A model generated the notes under the pieces. It saw only the letters and a list, made by a program, of their open reading frames with translations. It was not told the origin of the DNA and made no database searches. Both the position numbers and the translations under genes were made by a program. A stretch of DNA of 31,961 nucleotides from CAKSKB01 sp034186235 (GTDB taxonomy: Bacteria > Bacillota > Clostridia > HGM11514): assembly GCA_034186235.1 (NCBI GenBank), contig JAXGBA010000153.1, positions 1 through 31,961 on the forward strand. The letters are read 5' to 3'. Each line of letters opens with the position of its first letter. The first letter of the stretch is position 1. Of this stretch, positions 1-7,932 are shown in pieces.

Positions 1-53
1 CAATAAAACAAGCGGCAGGAAATAACAAAATTTTCCTGCCGCTTGTTTTATTG
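1..53 (-). terminator. Terminator hairpin downstream of argH
   Basis: A perfect 22-bp inverted repeat (1-22 against 32-53, loop 23-31) lies 2 bases past the argH stop. Read on the minus strand, the GC-rich core is followed by a T-rich stretch, as in a rho-independent terminator. Its near-symmetry means it may also stop transcription arriving from the left, outside the window. Confidence 0.8.
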
Positions 54-55
54 AA

Positions 56-1438
56 TTAATTCAAATCATTCAAAAATTTTTCCGCTGCGGCAATTGCTTC
101 TTTTACTTTCGCCGGGCCTCCGTCAACTTTTCTTTCGTTTACGCAGGTTTGTATGCTGATGGCATCGTAAATATCGTTCTCGATTTTGTCGGAGAATTTT
201 TGGAATTCTTCCATTGAAAAATCGTCAAGTGCCTTTTGATTTTCTATCGCATAAGCAACCATTTTGCCGATAATACCGTGAGCGTCACGGAAGGGAACAC
301 CCTTTTTTACAAGATAGTCCGCCGCATCGGTGGCGTTTGTGAAACCGAGCTTTGACTGGCGGAGCATAATATCCTTATTTACCTTCATAGTTGAAATCAT
401 ATCGGTAAATATAGGCAGGCACTGTTTAACCGTGTCAATTGAGTCGAAAAGCTGCTCTTTATCTTCCTGCATATCCTTATTGTAGGCAAGGGGAAGGGAC
501 TTCATAACCGTAAGCAGTCCCATAAGATTTCCGTAAACTCTGCCGGTTTTTCCACGAGTGAGCTCGGCAATATCCGGATTCTTTTTTTGCGGCATTATGC
601 TTGAACCTGTTGAAAATGCGTCATCAAGTTCTATAAACGAAAATTCATTTGTGTTCCAGATTATTATTTCCTCCGAAAAACGGCTTAAATGCATCATGAT
701 TGTAGCGAAATCAAATGCGGCTTCAAGCGCAAAATCCCTGTCCGAAACGCCGTCAAGGCTGTTGGCGGTTATATGCGAGAATCCAAGAAGCTCAGCAACT
801 CTTTTTCTATTGAGAGGATATGTTGTGCCTGCAAGCGCTCCAGAGCCGAGAGGCATATAATCGCAGCGCTTTATACAGTCGCACACGCGGGCGTAATCTC
901 TCGAAAACATCTCAAAATATGCCATAAGATGATGTGCAAAATTTATCGGCTGTGCTTTTTGCATATGAGTATATCCGGGCATAAGGGTTTCGGTGTGCTC
1001 TTTTGCCATTGAAACAAGAGTTTCCATTAATTTTTTGAGCATAGCCTTAATTTCGTTAAGTTCGTCCATAAGGTACATTCTTATGTCAAGCGCCACCTGG
1101 TCATTACGGCTTCTGCCGGTGTGCAGCCTTTTGCCGACATCGCCGATTCTCGAAATAAGAATAGATTCCACATTCATATGAATATCTTCCGCTTCTACGG
1201 AAAATTCGACCTTGCCGCTTTCGATATCGGAAATGATTTCATTAAGCGTTTTTGTAATGAGGGCGGAGTCATCCTTTGAAATTATGCCGCATTCACCCAA
1301 CATCGTTGCATGGGCTATGCTGCCCTTTATATCCTGGCGGTACATTCTTTTATCAAATCTTATAGAAGAGTTGAAATCATCAACCTTTTCATCCGTTGAT
1401 TTTGAGAACCTTCCGCCCCAAAGCTTTGTATTGTTCAT
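56..1438 (-). CDS. argH: Argininosuccinate lyase
   Basis: Cleaves argininosuccinate to arginine and fumarate, the last step of arginine synthesis; a cytosolic homotetramer of the fumarase/aspartase superfamily. The 460-residue product has the usual family length. It opens with the typical KLWGGRF motif (5-11), carries the conserved TGRSRNDQ segment (108-114), the catalytic-base region PGYTHMQ (His158) and the superfamily signature GSSIMPQKKNP (278-288) on the mobile catalytic-serine loop. The ATG at 1438 is preferred because AAAGGAAA lies just upstream. An in-frame start 13 codons earlier would sit inside the hairpin at 1455-1484. It follows argG on the same strand after 60 bases. Confidence 0.97.
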   Translation of the reverse strand: MNNTKLWGGRFSKSTDEKVDDFNSSIRFDKRMYRQDIKGSIAHATMLGECGIISKDDSALITKTLNEIISDIESGKVEFSVEAEDIHMNVESILISRIGDVGKRLHTGRSRNDQVALDIRMYLMDELNEIKAMLKKLMETLVSMAKEHTETLMPGYTHMQKAQPINFAHHLMAYFEMFSRDYARVCDCIKRCDYMPLGSGALAGTTYPLNRKRVAELLGFSHITANSLDGVSDRDFALEAAFDFATIMMHLSRFSEEIIIWNTNEFSFIELDDAFSTGSSIMPQKKNPDIAELTRGKTGRVYGNLMGLLTVMKSLPLAYNKDMQEDKEQLFDSIDTVKQCLPIFTDMISTMKVNKDIMLRQSKLGFTNATDAADYLVKKGVPFRDAHGIIGKMVAYAIENQKALDDFSMEEFQKFSDKIENDIYDAISIQTCVNERKVDGGPAKVKEAIAAAEKFLNDLN

Positions 1439-1454
1439 AGTGTTTCCTTTCGGC

Positions 1455-1484
1455 AAAAAGCGTGAAATTGCTTTCACGCTTTTT
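1455..1484 (-). terminator. Intrinsic terminator/attenuating hairpin between argG and argH
   Basis: A 13-bp perfect stem (1455-1467 against 1472-1484) with a 4-base loop ends in a run of five T on the minus strand. It lies between the argG stop and the argH ribosome binding site, so it could reduce argH expression relative to argG or stabilise the argG mRNA 3' end. No separate argH promoter is evident in the 60-base gap, so read-through is the likely route to argH. Confidence 0.6.
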
Positions 1485-1498
1485 TGACTGATTTATAT

Positions 1499-2719
1499 TT
1501 ATTTCGTTATATCTTCTTTATCGCCGAGGAGCATTGCGCGAACCTTGAGCGGAAGACCGAACAGATTGATGAATCCGTCAGCATCCTTCTGGTTATAAAC
1601 TTCATCTTCAGCGAATGTCGCAAACTCTTCGCTATAAAGAGAGTAGGGGGATTTAACGCCGGCTACTATGCAGTTGCCCTTATAAAGCTTGAGTTTAACG
1701 GTACCTGTGCAAGTTTCCTGCGTTGAGTCAACAAATGCGGAAAGCGCTTTTCTGAGCGGTGTATACCAAAGCCCGTTATACACAAGTTCTGCAAACTTAT
1801 TTGCAACAAGTTCTTTATAATGCATTGTCTGGGCGTCAAGCGTCAAATATTCAAGCTGGCTGTGCGCTGTATAAAGAAGCGTTCCTCCGGGAGTTTCATA
1901 CACACCCCTTGACTTCATGCCGACAAGGCGGTTCTCAACAAGGTCAGCAATACCGATTCCGTTGCTCCCCGCAAGCTCGTTGAGCTTTTCTATCATTGCA
2001 ACGGGAGCGTATTTTACTCCGTCAATTGCAACGGGCTCGCCCTTTTCAAAGTCAATTTCTACATATGTAGGAGTGTCGGGTGCCTGCTCGGGAGTTACGG
2101 TCATCTGAAGGAAGTTTTCTGCTTTGGGCTCATTCCACGGATCCTCAAGGTCCATACCTTCATGGCTCAGATGCCAAAGATTTTTGTCCATACTGTAGTT
2201 ATCTTCTTTTGTAACCGGAACATCAATGCCGCGTGCCAGAGCGTAATCAACTTCTTCATCACGGGACTTGATATCCCACATTCTCCACGGAGCGATGATT
2301 TTAAGATCCGGTGCAAGTGCCTTTATTGTGAGTTCAAAACGAACCTGGTCGTTACCTTTACCGGTACAGCCGTGGCATATTGCCGTTGCGCCTTCCTTAC
2401 GTGCGATTTCGACAAGCCTTTTTGCGATTATCGGACGAGCCATCGATGTGCCGAGAAGATATTTGCCTTCGTAAACCGCTCCTGCCTTAACGGTGGGGTA
2501 GATTACATCTTTGACAAATTCTTCTTTAAGGTCTTCAATGTAGATTTTGCTTGCGCCGGTCTTGATAGCCTTTTCATTAAGAGGTTCAAGTTCTTTTCCC
2601 TGACCTACATCACCTGCAACGGCGATTACTTCATAATCGAAATTTTCTTTAAGCCACGGAATGATAATCGAAGTATCAAGTCCGCCGGAATATGCAAGTA
2701 TTACTTTTTCTTTAGCCAT
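1499..2719 (-). CDS. argG: Argininosuccinate synthase
   Basis: Condenses citrulline and aspartate with ATP hydrolysis to AMP, giving argininosuccinate. The 406-residue length fits the family. The N-terminal ATP-pyrophosphatase loop SGGLDTS is at residues 11-17, and the GCTGKGNDQVRFE segment of the substrate-binding region is present. The ATG at 2719 follows a strong GGAGGAA ribosome binding site. It is the first gene of the argG-argH pair and has its own sigma-A promoter at 2776-2804. No carbamoyl-phosphate or ornithine pathway genes are nearby. Confidence 0.97.
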   Translation of the reverse strand: MAKEKVILAYSGGLDTSIIIPWLKENFDYEVIAVAGDVGQGKELEPLNEKAIKTGASKIYIEDLKEEFVKDVIYPTVKAGAVYEGKYLLGTSMARPIIAKRLVEIARKEGATAICHGCTGKGNDQVRFELTIKALAPDLKIIAPWRMWDIKSRDEEVDYALARGIDVPVTKEDNYSMDKNLWHLSHEGMDLEDPWNEPKAENFLQMTVTPEQAPDTPTYVEIDFEKGEPVAIDGVKYAPVAMIEKLNELAGSNGIGIADLVENRLVGMKSRGVYETPGGTLLYTAHSQLEYLTLDAQTMHYKELVANKFAELVYNGLWYTPLRKALSAFVDSTQETCTGTVKLKLYKGNCIVAGVKSPYSLYSEEFATFAEDEVYNQKDADGFINLFGLPLKVRAMLLGDKEDITK

Positions 2720-2769
2720 TTTATCTTCCTCCGCTAAATTAAAATTTTATTTCAATTTGAAATTAACTA

Positions 2770-2798
2770 TTTATTATTATACTATTATATGATATAAT
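2770..2798 (+). promoter_or_regulatory. Possible promoter of the ruv operon
   Basis: TATAAT at 2793-2798 on the plus strand is a perfect -10 box, but the -35 at 17 bases (TTTATT, 2770-2775) is poor. It is interleaved with the argG promoter, so the two divergent units would compete for polymerase. It is the only decent -10 seen before ruvC. Confidence 0.4.
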
Positions 2799-2804
2799 AA
2801 TCAA
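2776..2804 (-). promoter_or_regulatory. Sigma-A promoter of argG with internal palindrome
   Basis: On the minus strand TTGATT (2804-2799) is followed after exactly 17 bases by TATAAT (2781-2776), a near-consensus promoter about 55 bases before argG. A 17-bp palindrome, TATTATATGATATAATA (2783-2799), fills the spacer. That position would suit a repressor such as ArgR, but the sequence is not an obvious ARG box and AT-rich palindromes arise easily. Confidence 0.7.
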
Positions 2805-2857
2805 GAGTAATTTTATACAAAATTTAATTGTATTTTTATGCAAAAAGGTGTATATTT

Positions 2858-3379
2858 ATGAGAATACTTGGCATAGACCCCGGTTTTGCGATAGTTGGTT
2901 ATGCAATTATTGATTGTGAGGGCAACAAATTCTCGGCGGTGGAATGCGGAAGCATTCAGACGAAAGCCGGAACGCCGTTTGAAAAAAGGCTTGTTCAGCT
3001 TTACGACGGCATGAAAAATTTAATGGATACATTTAAGCCCGATGCGGTTGCGATGGAAGAACTGTTTTTTAACACGAATGTTACAACCGGTATACAGGTA
3101 GGGCATGCAAGAGGTGTGCTGATGCTGGCTGCGGTTCAGGAAGGCTGTCATGTTTTTGAGTATACTCCGCTGCAGGTTAAGCAGGCGGTTGTGGGGTACG
3201 GCAGAGCGGACAAAAAGCAGGTGCAGCAAATGGTAAAAGCTATACTTCATCTTGAAACGATTCCGAAGCTTGACGACACGGCAGATGCCATGGCTATAGC
3301 CGTTTGCCATGCCCATGTTAAACCACCGACAGACACAGGCGGCGGAATCAGAATACTTCGCGAAAGAAAGGGAATATAA
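2858..3379 (+). CDS. ruvC: Holliday junction endonuclease RuvC
   Basis: Cuts Holliday junctions symmetrically during recombinational repair, acting with RuvAB. The 173-residue RNase H-fold protein has its acidic residues in place: Asp7 in LGIDPG, Glu67 in MEELFF, and the Asp140/Asp143 pair in LDDTADAMAIA. The ATG at 2858 is chosen because AAGGTG lies 7 bases upstream. A longer reading from a TTG at 2828 adds ten residues not typical of the family. It starts a tight ruvC-ruvA-ruvB operon; ruvA begins 2 bases after its stop. Confidence 0.96.
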   Translation: MRILGIDPGFAIVGYAIIDCEGNKFSAVECGSIQTKAGTPFEKRLVQLYDGMKNLMDTFKPDAVAMEELFFNTNVTTGIQVGHARGVLMLAAVQEGCHVFEYTPLQVKQAVVGYGRADKKQVQQMVKAILHLETIPKLDDTADAMAIAVCHAHVKPPTDTGGGIRILRERKGI

Positions 3380-3381
3380 AA

Positions 3382-3963
3382 ATGTATTATTATATAGAAG
3401 GAACGGTTGCACACAAGGGTATTGATTTTATCGTGATTGACGCCGGGGGAGTCGGTTATAAGATAAACACAACGGATTCGGCGATATCGAAAATTTCTCC
3501 TGGAGAAAAAAAGAAAATCTATACATATCTTAATGTCCGTGAGGACGCGCTTGACCTCTACGGTTTTTTAAGCGAGGAGGAGTTAAATCTTTTCAAACTG
3601 CTGATTTCGGTTTCGGGGATAGGGCCGAAGGTCGGGCTTGGTATACTTTCTTCCATTTCTCCGTCCGAATTTGCTCTGGCGGTTGTAACGGGCAATATCA
3701 AGGCGATTACAAAAGCTCCGGGTGTAGGCCCTAAAGTTGCGCAGAGAATAGTTCTTGAACTTAAAGATAAAATGAAAAAAGCCGAAATTGCCGAAATGCC
3801 GCAGGATTACGGCGCATTTACCGATTCTTCCGATGAAGTGGTTTCCGCACTTATGGTGCTAGGGTACACTCAGGGAGAGGCAAAAAGTATTCTTTCAAAG
3901 GTGGACACCGGTTTGACGGTTGAAGAAACGGTTAAGCAAGCACTTAAACTTCTTATGAGGTGA
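3382..3963 (+). CDS. ruvA: Holliday junction branch-migration protein RuvA
   Basis: Tetrameric protein that binds the Holliday junction and loads the RuvB motor. The 193 residues show the three-domain layout: an N-terminal OB fold (about 1-63), two helix-hairpin-helix motifs (SGIGPKVGLGIL at 78-89 and APGVGPKVAQRI at 112-123), and a C-terminal RuvB-contacting helical domain (about 148-192). The ribosome binding site AAAGGGA precedes the ATG. Its end overlaps the ribosome binding site of ruvB, suggesting translational coupling. Confidence 0.97.
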   Translation: MYYYIEGTVAHKGIDFIVIDAGGVGYKINTTDSAISKISPGEKKKIYTYLNVREDALDLYGFLSEEELNLFKLLISVSGIGPKVGLGILSSISPSEFALAVVTGNIKAITKAPGVGPKVAQRIVLELKDKMKKAEIAEMPQDYGAFTDSSDEVVSALMVLGYTQGEAKSILSKVDTGLTVEETVKQALKLLMR

Positions 3964-3968
3964 GAATA

Positions 3969-4985
3969 ATGGATTTTGAAAACAGAATTATAGCTTCCGA
4001 AATTGTTACGGAGGAAGCGGAATTTGAAAAGGGAATAAGGCCACGAAGTCTTGATGAATACATAGGTCAGGAGAAGGCTAAGGGCAACCTTGAGATTTTC
4101 ATCCAGGCGGCAAAAAAGCGCTCGGAAAGTCTTGACCATGTGCTGCTTTACGGCCCCCCGGGGCTCGGCAAAACAACTCTTGCCGGGATTATTGCTTCGG
4201 AAATGGGAGTAAATATAAGGGTAACATCCGGCCCGGCAATCGAAAAGCCTGGCGATTTGGCGGCGATACTTACAAACCTTGCTGAAAATGATGTGCTATT
4301 TATCGATGAAATTCACAGGCTTTCAAAGTCGGTTGAGGAAATACTCTACCCGGCAATGGAAGATTTCGCACTTGATATTATAATAGGAAAGGGACCGTCG
4401 GCTCGTTCAATAAGGCTTGACCTGCCGAAATTTACATTAATCGGCGCAACCACGCGCGCGGGTGACCTTTCGGCACCGCTTCGCGACAGATTCGGCGTTA
4501 TTCTCCGCCTGGAAATGTACGACCCGTCGGAGCTTGTAAGCATTGTTCTTCGCTCTGCGGGGATACTCGGGATTGAGATTCAGACGGAGGGCGCTATGGA
4601 AATTGCCCTTAGGGCAAGGGGAACGCCCCGTATTGCAAACAGGCTTCTGAAACGCGTGCGTGACTTTGCTGATGTCATTTCGGACGGGGTTATAACCAAA
4701 GAAATTGCCGACATTGCTCTCGATAAACTTGAAGTAGATAAGCTCGGGCTTGATTCAATCGATAAAAAACTGATTATGACCATAATCGATAAATATAACG
4801 GCGGTCCCGTAGGGCTTGAAACTCTGGCGGCGTGCATAGGCGAAGAAAGCACAACAATCGAAGATGTTTATGAGCCGTATCTTATGCAGATAGGTTTTAT
4901 CGACCGCACACCGAGGGGGCGCATTGCAGCGCCTGCGGCTTACAGTCATTTCGGTGTTGAAAGGGACGGTCAGCAAGCATTTTAA
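3969..4985 (+). CDS. ruvB: Holliday junction DNA helicase RuvB
   Basis: Hexameric AAA+ motor that drives branch migration of Holliday junctions with RuvA. The 338-residue protein has Walker A GPPGLGKTT (62-70), Walker B with FIDEIHRL (111-118), the sensor segment IGATTRAG, and a C-terminal winged helix ending in TPRGRIAAPAAY. The ATG at 3969 sits 5 bases after AGGTGAG; a GTG nine bases earlier is also open but lacks that spacing. It is 5 bases past the ruvA stop. Confidence 0.97.
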   Translation: MDFENRIIASEIVTEEAEFEKGIRPRSLDEYIGQEKAKGNLEIFIQAAKKRSESLDHVLLYGPPGLGKTTLAGIIASEMGVNIRVTSGPAIEKPGDLAAILTNLAENDVLFIDEIHRLSKSVEEILYPAMEDFALDIIIGKGPSARSIRLDLPKFTLIGATTRAGDLSAPLRDRFGVILRLEMYDPSELVSIVLRSAGILGIEIQTEGAMEIALRARGTPRIANRLLKRVRDFADVISDGVITKEIADIALDKLEVDKLGLDSIDKKLIMTIIDKYNGGPVGLETLAACIGEESTTIEDVYEPYLMQIGFIDRTPRGRIAAPAAYSHFGVERDGQQAF

Positions 4986-4999
4986 CGGGGTGATTACTG

Positions 5000-6418
5000 A
5001 TGAAAAAATTGTGTGTTTGGGTGGTATTGCTGATTCTGATTAATTCTGTCAGTGCTTTTGCGGCGCAGAATATCAGGCTTTTTGTGAACGGCAGCGAAAT
5101 TAATCCGGATGTAAGTCCGATGATTGTAAATTCAAGAACCATCGTTCCGATGCGTGCCGTGCTTGAAGCGCTGGGGGCGGATGTTTCGTGGGTTCCGACC
5201 GAAAAAAAAGCGATTATCACAGAACATGAGCATGAAATAATAATGTATGCAGATTCCGATACGGCATCGGTTAACGGCGAAAATATAAAGCTCGATTGTC
5301 CGGCAAAAATCGTCGGCGGAAGGGTCATGATTCCGGTAAGGTTTGTTGCCGAAACGCTTGGCGCAGATGTTTCTTGGGATTCCACTGAATCAAAGGTTAT
5401 CATAAACAAACAGATGAATAAAATTACGCTTAAATCGGTAAATGCGGTCCAAAGCGGCGATTATATGAATATTACTGCTGTTTTCGACGGCGATGTTGAA
5501 TCGTTTAATGATTTTAAGCTTACAAATTACGGCAAAAACAGAATTGTTGTTGATGTGGATGACGCTGCGGTCGGGAATGTTTCTTCCGTTGATGTTGGTA
5601 CGGGAAATGTTCAGCGTGTGCGCTGCGGTCAGTTCAAAGCAAATCCGTATGTTACGAGAATTGTTGCTGACCTAAATTCGATGGCTGATTATTCGGTTCA
5701 AAAAAGCGGCAGCACAATTACAATTAAGATACAAAACAAACAAACGACGGATGCGCCGCCTCAGAATAACACGCAAAAACCTGCGGATTCGGGAACATGG
5801 GACGGGAGTGTTAAGCTGAACGACAAGGCAAAAAATCTTCTTGTATATATCGATGCCGGCCACGGCGGAAAGGAAATGGGCGCTATAGGCAACAAAGGTT
5901 CGGCAAACGAGGTTTTTGAAAAAGATATTAATCTTGCAATTTCACTTTATCTTAATGATATGCTGAAAGCGGCAGGGGTTAAAACCGCTATGACAAGAAC
6001 CGACGATTCTTATGTCAGCCTTTATGACAGACCCGTAAAAGCAAACAATCTTAATGCGGCACTGTTTCTCAGCGTACATTCAAATTCTTTCAGCAATGAT
6101 ATTGCGGAAGGCAGTGAAGTGCTTTACTTTGTCGGCGGCGGAGATTCCTACGGCATAAGCGGTGAGGAATTTGCAAAGATAATTCAAAAAGAAGTTGTTG
6201 CGGAAATCGGCACATTCGACCGCGGTATTGTGGACGGTTCCGAAATGTATGTTATCAGAAAAAGCGCAATGCCGGCGGTTATTGCGGAAATAGCCTTTGT
6301 TTCAAACCCGGACGACCTTTATAAGCTGACCAATACGGAATATCAGAAAAAGGCAGCCCGTGCACTTTGCCGGGCAACAATTAAAGCTCTTAATATTATG
6401 GCTGAAAACAGGGGGTAA
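5000..6418 (+). CDS. Secreted N-acetylmuramoyl-L-alanine amidase (stalk + AMIN + Amidase_3)
   Basis: Predicted zinc amidase that cuts the amide bond between MurNAc and the stem peptide outside the cell. The 472 residues begin with a signal peptide (about 1-21, cleavage near AFA-A). Then come two copper-amine-oxidase-N-like stalk repeats (about 24-136, each with a 'V-P-[MV]-R' core and a GADVSW segment), an AMIN-like beta domain (about 141-245), a polar linker (247-270), and an Amidase_3 domain (about 278-465). Zinc ligands His288 (DAGHGG), Glu307 and His360 (SVHSNS) and the catalytic Glu430 (IAEIAFVSN) are all visible. It starts 14 bases after ruvB with a GGGGTG ribosome binding site, so it is probably in the ruv operon. 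Confidence 0.93.
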   Translation: MKKLCVWVVLLILINSVSAFAAQNIRLFVNGSEINPDVSPMIVNSRTIVPMRAVLEALGADVSWVPTEKKAIITEHEHEIIMYADSDTASVNGENIKLDCPAKIVGGRVMIPVRFVAETLGADVSWDSTESKVIINKQMNKITLKSVNAVQSGDYMNITAVFDGDVESFNDFKLTNYGKNRIVVDVDDAAVGNVSSVDVGTGNVQRVRCGQFKANPYVTRIVADLNSMADYSVQKSGSTITIKIQNKQTTDAPPQNNTQKPADSGTWDGSVKLNDKAKNLLVYIDAGHGGKEMGAIGNKGSANEVFEKDINLAISLYLNDMLKAAGVKTAMTRTDDSYVSLYDRPVKANNLNAALFLSVHSNSFSNDIAEGSEVLYFVGGGDSYGISGEEFAKIIQKEVVAEIGTFDRGIVDGSEMYVIRKSAMPAVIAEIAFVSNPDDLYKLTNTEYQKKAARALCRATIKALNIMAENRG

Positions 6419-6423
6419 TTTTA

Positions 6424-7536
6424 ATGAGAAAATTTGTTTCGCTTATTATTATCATCGGCATTATGTGTCAGAGTTTTTTAGTTTTTGCAAAATCGGGTGA
6501 TGTCAGCGGCAAAATTTATGCAACCGATATTAAAGCTTTCATAAACGGTGTTGAAGTACCTTCATATAATATAGGAGGAAAAACCGCTTTCATTATTGAA
6601 GATGTCCTTGAAAACTATTGCTATACCTATCGCGACGAGTACAGAACGCTTACATGGAGCGTTTCTTCTCCGGATTGCCTTATTTCCGGTTCTTCGCACA
6701 GTGATAAAAAACCTGGCACACCGATAGGCAAAACTTATGAAACCGATATCAAAACTTATATGTACGATAAGCTTCTTCCGTCATTTTCGCTTAACGGTAA
6801 AATGGCGGTTGCGATTGAGGATATTGCAGGGGATAAGGTGTTCTCGGATATAGGCGCAAGATATTTCTGGGATTCGGAAAACAGAACGGTTTCGCTCGAA
6901 TTTATATATGATAACTCCCACGAGCTTTCTCTTTTGTGCAGTGAAAAGCATTTGAACGCTAAGCTTGAAAACGGCAAAATTACTTTTTCCTCCGACCCGT
7001 TTGTTTACGGCTCATTGTCGTGGGAGATACCCGACGGAATCGGTGAAGTTTATTATGGTGATACACTTGTCGGATATTCTTTAAAAACAAAAAATTATTA
7101 TTTTCTGTTTGAGGACGAGAACAAATGCACCTTCCAAACCGATGGTTCGTACTCTGCAATTTATTGGAACAATGAGGTGCTTACCGAAAAACTTGCAGAT
7201 GTAATTCCCGTGAAGCCGACAAGGGAACAGTGGATTAAATATTATACAGAAGATATGTCCATGTTCTACACTGTGAATGAAAGGCTCGATACGAACGATT
7301 ATACTTTTATGTACCTTTCCTTCGGCGGCGTTATGCACGGCGGAACGCAGTGTATTGTTAAAATCCTTGCTGACGGCACCTGTGTTGATTATGCAAATAA
7401 TTTCAAATCGGTCAGCTACGGCGGAGGCAGGTTTTTCGATAACGCAAGACTTGACCGCGACGCAAGAAAATTCTATTTCAGATATGACAAAGACTATGTC
7501 CTCGACCTTGATTCGGGAGAATTAAAAAACAATTGA
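6424..7536 (+). CDS. Secreted protein of unknown function with tandem stalk-like repeats
   Basis: A 370-residue protein with a signal peptide (about 1-22). Two related segments follow, roughly 30-88 and 102-160. Each begins I/T-Y-x-TDIK, then a short 'NG...PS(Y/F)' strand pair and an 'IGGKTAFIIEDV'-type stretch, and ends in a W-S/D motif. This resembles stalk repeats found in many clostridial surface proteins and is related in style to the repeats of the amidase just upstream. Residues 165-370 are not recognised; they are rich in aromatic beta-type segments. It follows the amidase by 5 bases with a GGGGG ribosome binding site, so a wall-associated role is inferred from context only. Confidence 0.75.
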   Translation: MRKFVSLIIIIGIMCQSFLVFAKSGDVSGKIYATDIKAFINGVEVPSYNIGGKTAFIIEDVLENYCYTYRDEYRTLTWSVSSPDCLISGSSHSDKKPGTPIGKTYETDIKTYMYDKLLPSFSLNGKMAVAIEDIAGDKVFSDIGARYFWDSENRTVSLEFIYDNSHELSLLCSEKHLNAKLENGKITFSSDPFVYGSLSWEIPDGIGEVYYGDTLVGYSLKTKNYYFLFEDENKCTFQTDGSYSAIYWNNEVLTEKLADVIPVKPTREQWIKYYTEDMSMFYTVNERLDTNDYTFMYLSFGGVMHGGTQCIVKILADGTCVDYANNFKSVSYGGGRFFDNARLDRDARKFYFRYDKDYVLDLDSGELKNN

Positions 7537-7561
7537 CTTTTTATGCATAAGATGTTATAAT
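7533..7561 (+). promoter_or_regulatory. Sigma-A promoter of darA-holB-ricT
   Basis: TTGACT (7533-7538), a 17-base spacer and TATAAT (7556-7561) make a near-consensus promoter. The -35 box contains the TGA stop codon of the preceding gene (7534-7536). The start TTG of darA is about 40 bases further on. Confidence 0.88.
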
Positions 7562-7602
7562 TATATAGGCAGAATGTATACATTGTTTCGGAGGTGCTTA
7601 AA

Positions 7603-7932
7603 TTGAAACTTATTATGGCTATCGTACCGGATATTGACTGTGCAAACCTTATGTCTGCGCTCAACCGTGAAGGTTATTATGTTACAAAGCTTGCGTCTAC
7701 GGGCGGATTTTTGAAGTCGGGGAACACAACTCTTATGATCGGTGTTGAGAACGAGAAGGTTCAGACCGTTGTTGATGTTATCCGTTCAAAATGCGAAGGC
7801 CGCAAAAAGGTTATGGTTAATTCAAGCCCAAATGTTATGGACTCTAAGGGGGCGGCACCGTTCCCGGTTGAGGTTGATGTGGGCGGCGCAACGCTTTTTG
7901 TACTTAATATTGACAGATTCGAGAAAATATGA
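7603..7932 (+). CDS. darA: Cyclic-di-AMP receptor DarA (PII-like, YaaQ family)
   Basis: Small PII-like trimeric protein that binds the second messenger c-di-AMP; its downstream target is not well established. The 109 residues match the family length and carry its hallmark TKLASTGGFLKSGNTT (28-43) and the C-terminal VGGATLFVL (93-101). The TTG at 7603 is taken as the start: GGAGGTG lies 6 bases upstream and it gives the family N-terminus MKLI. A GTG at 7594 is in frame but lies within that ribosome binding site. In B. subtilis the homologue yaaQ also lies upstream of holB. Confidence 0.93.
   Translation: MKLIMAIVPDIDCANLMSALNREGYYVTKLASTGGFLKSGNTTLMIGVENEKVQTVVDVIRSKCEGRKKVMVNSSPNVMDSKGAAPFPVEVDVGGATLFVLNIDRFEKI

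Noticed and set aside
2162..2737. Plus-strand frame of 191 codons opposite argG
   Set aside because: It is antisense to a conserved gene and encodes a Cys/Phe-rich sequence of the kind produced by the complement of coding DNA.
2720..2857. Riboswitch or T-box leader before argG or ruvC
   Set aside because: The gap is too short, very AT-rich and contains no T-box or structured leader elements.
4897..5409. Minus-strand frame of 170 codons across ruvB and the amidase start
   Set aside because: Covered by two plus-strand genes with motifs and ribosome binding sites; no features of its own.
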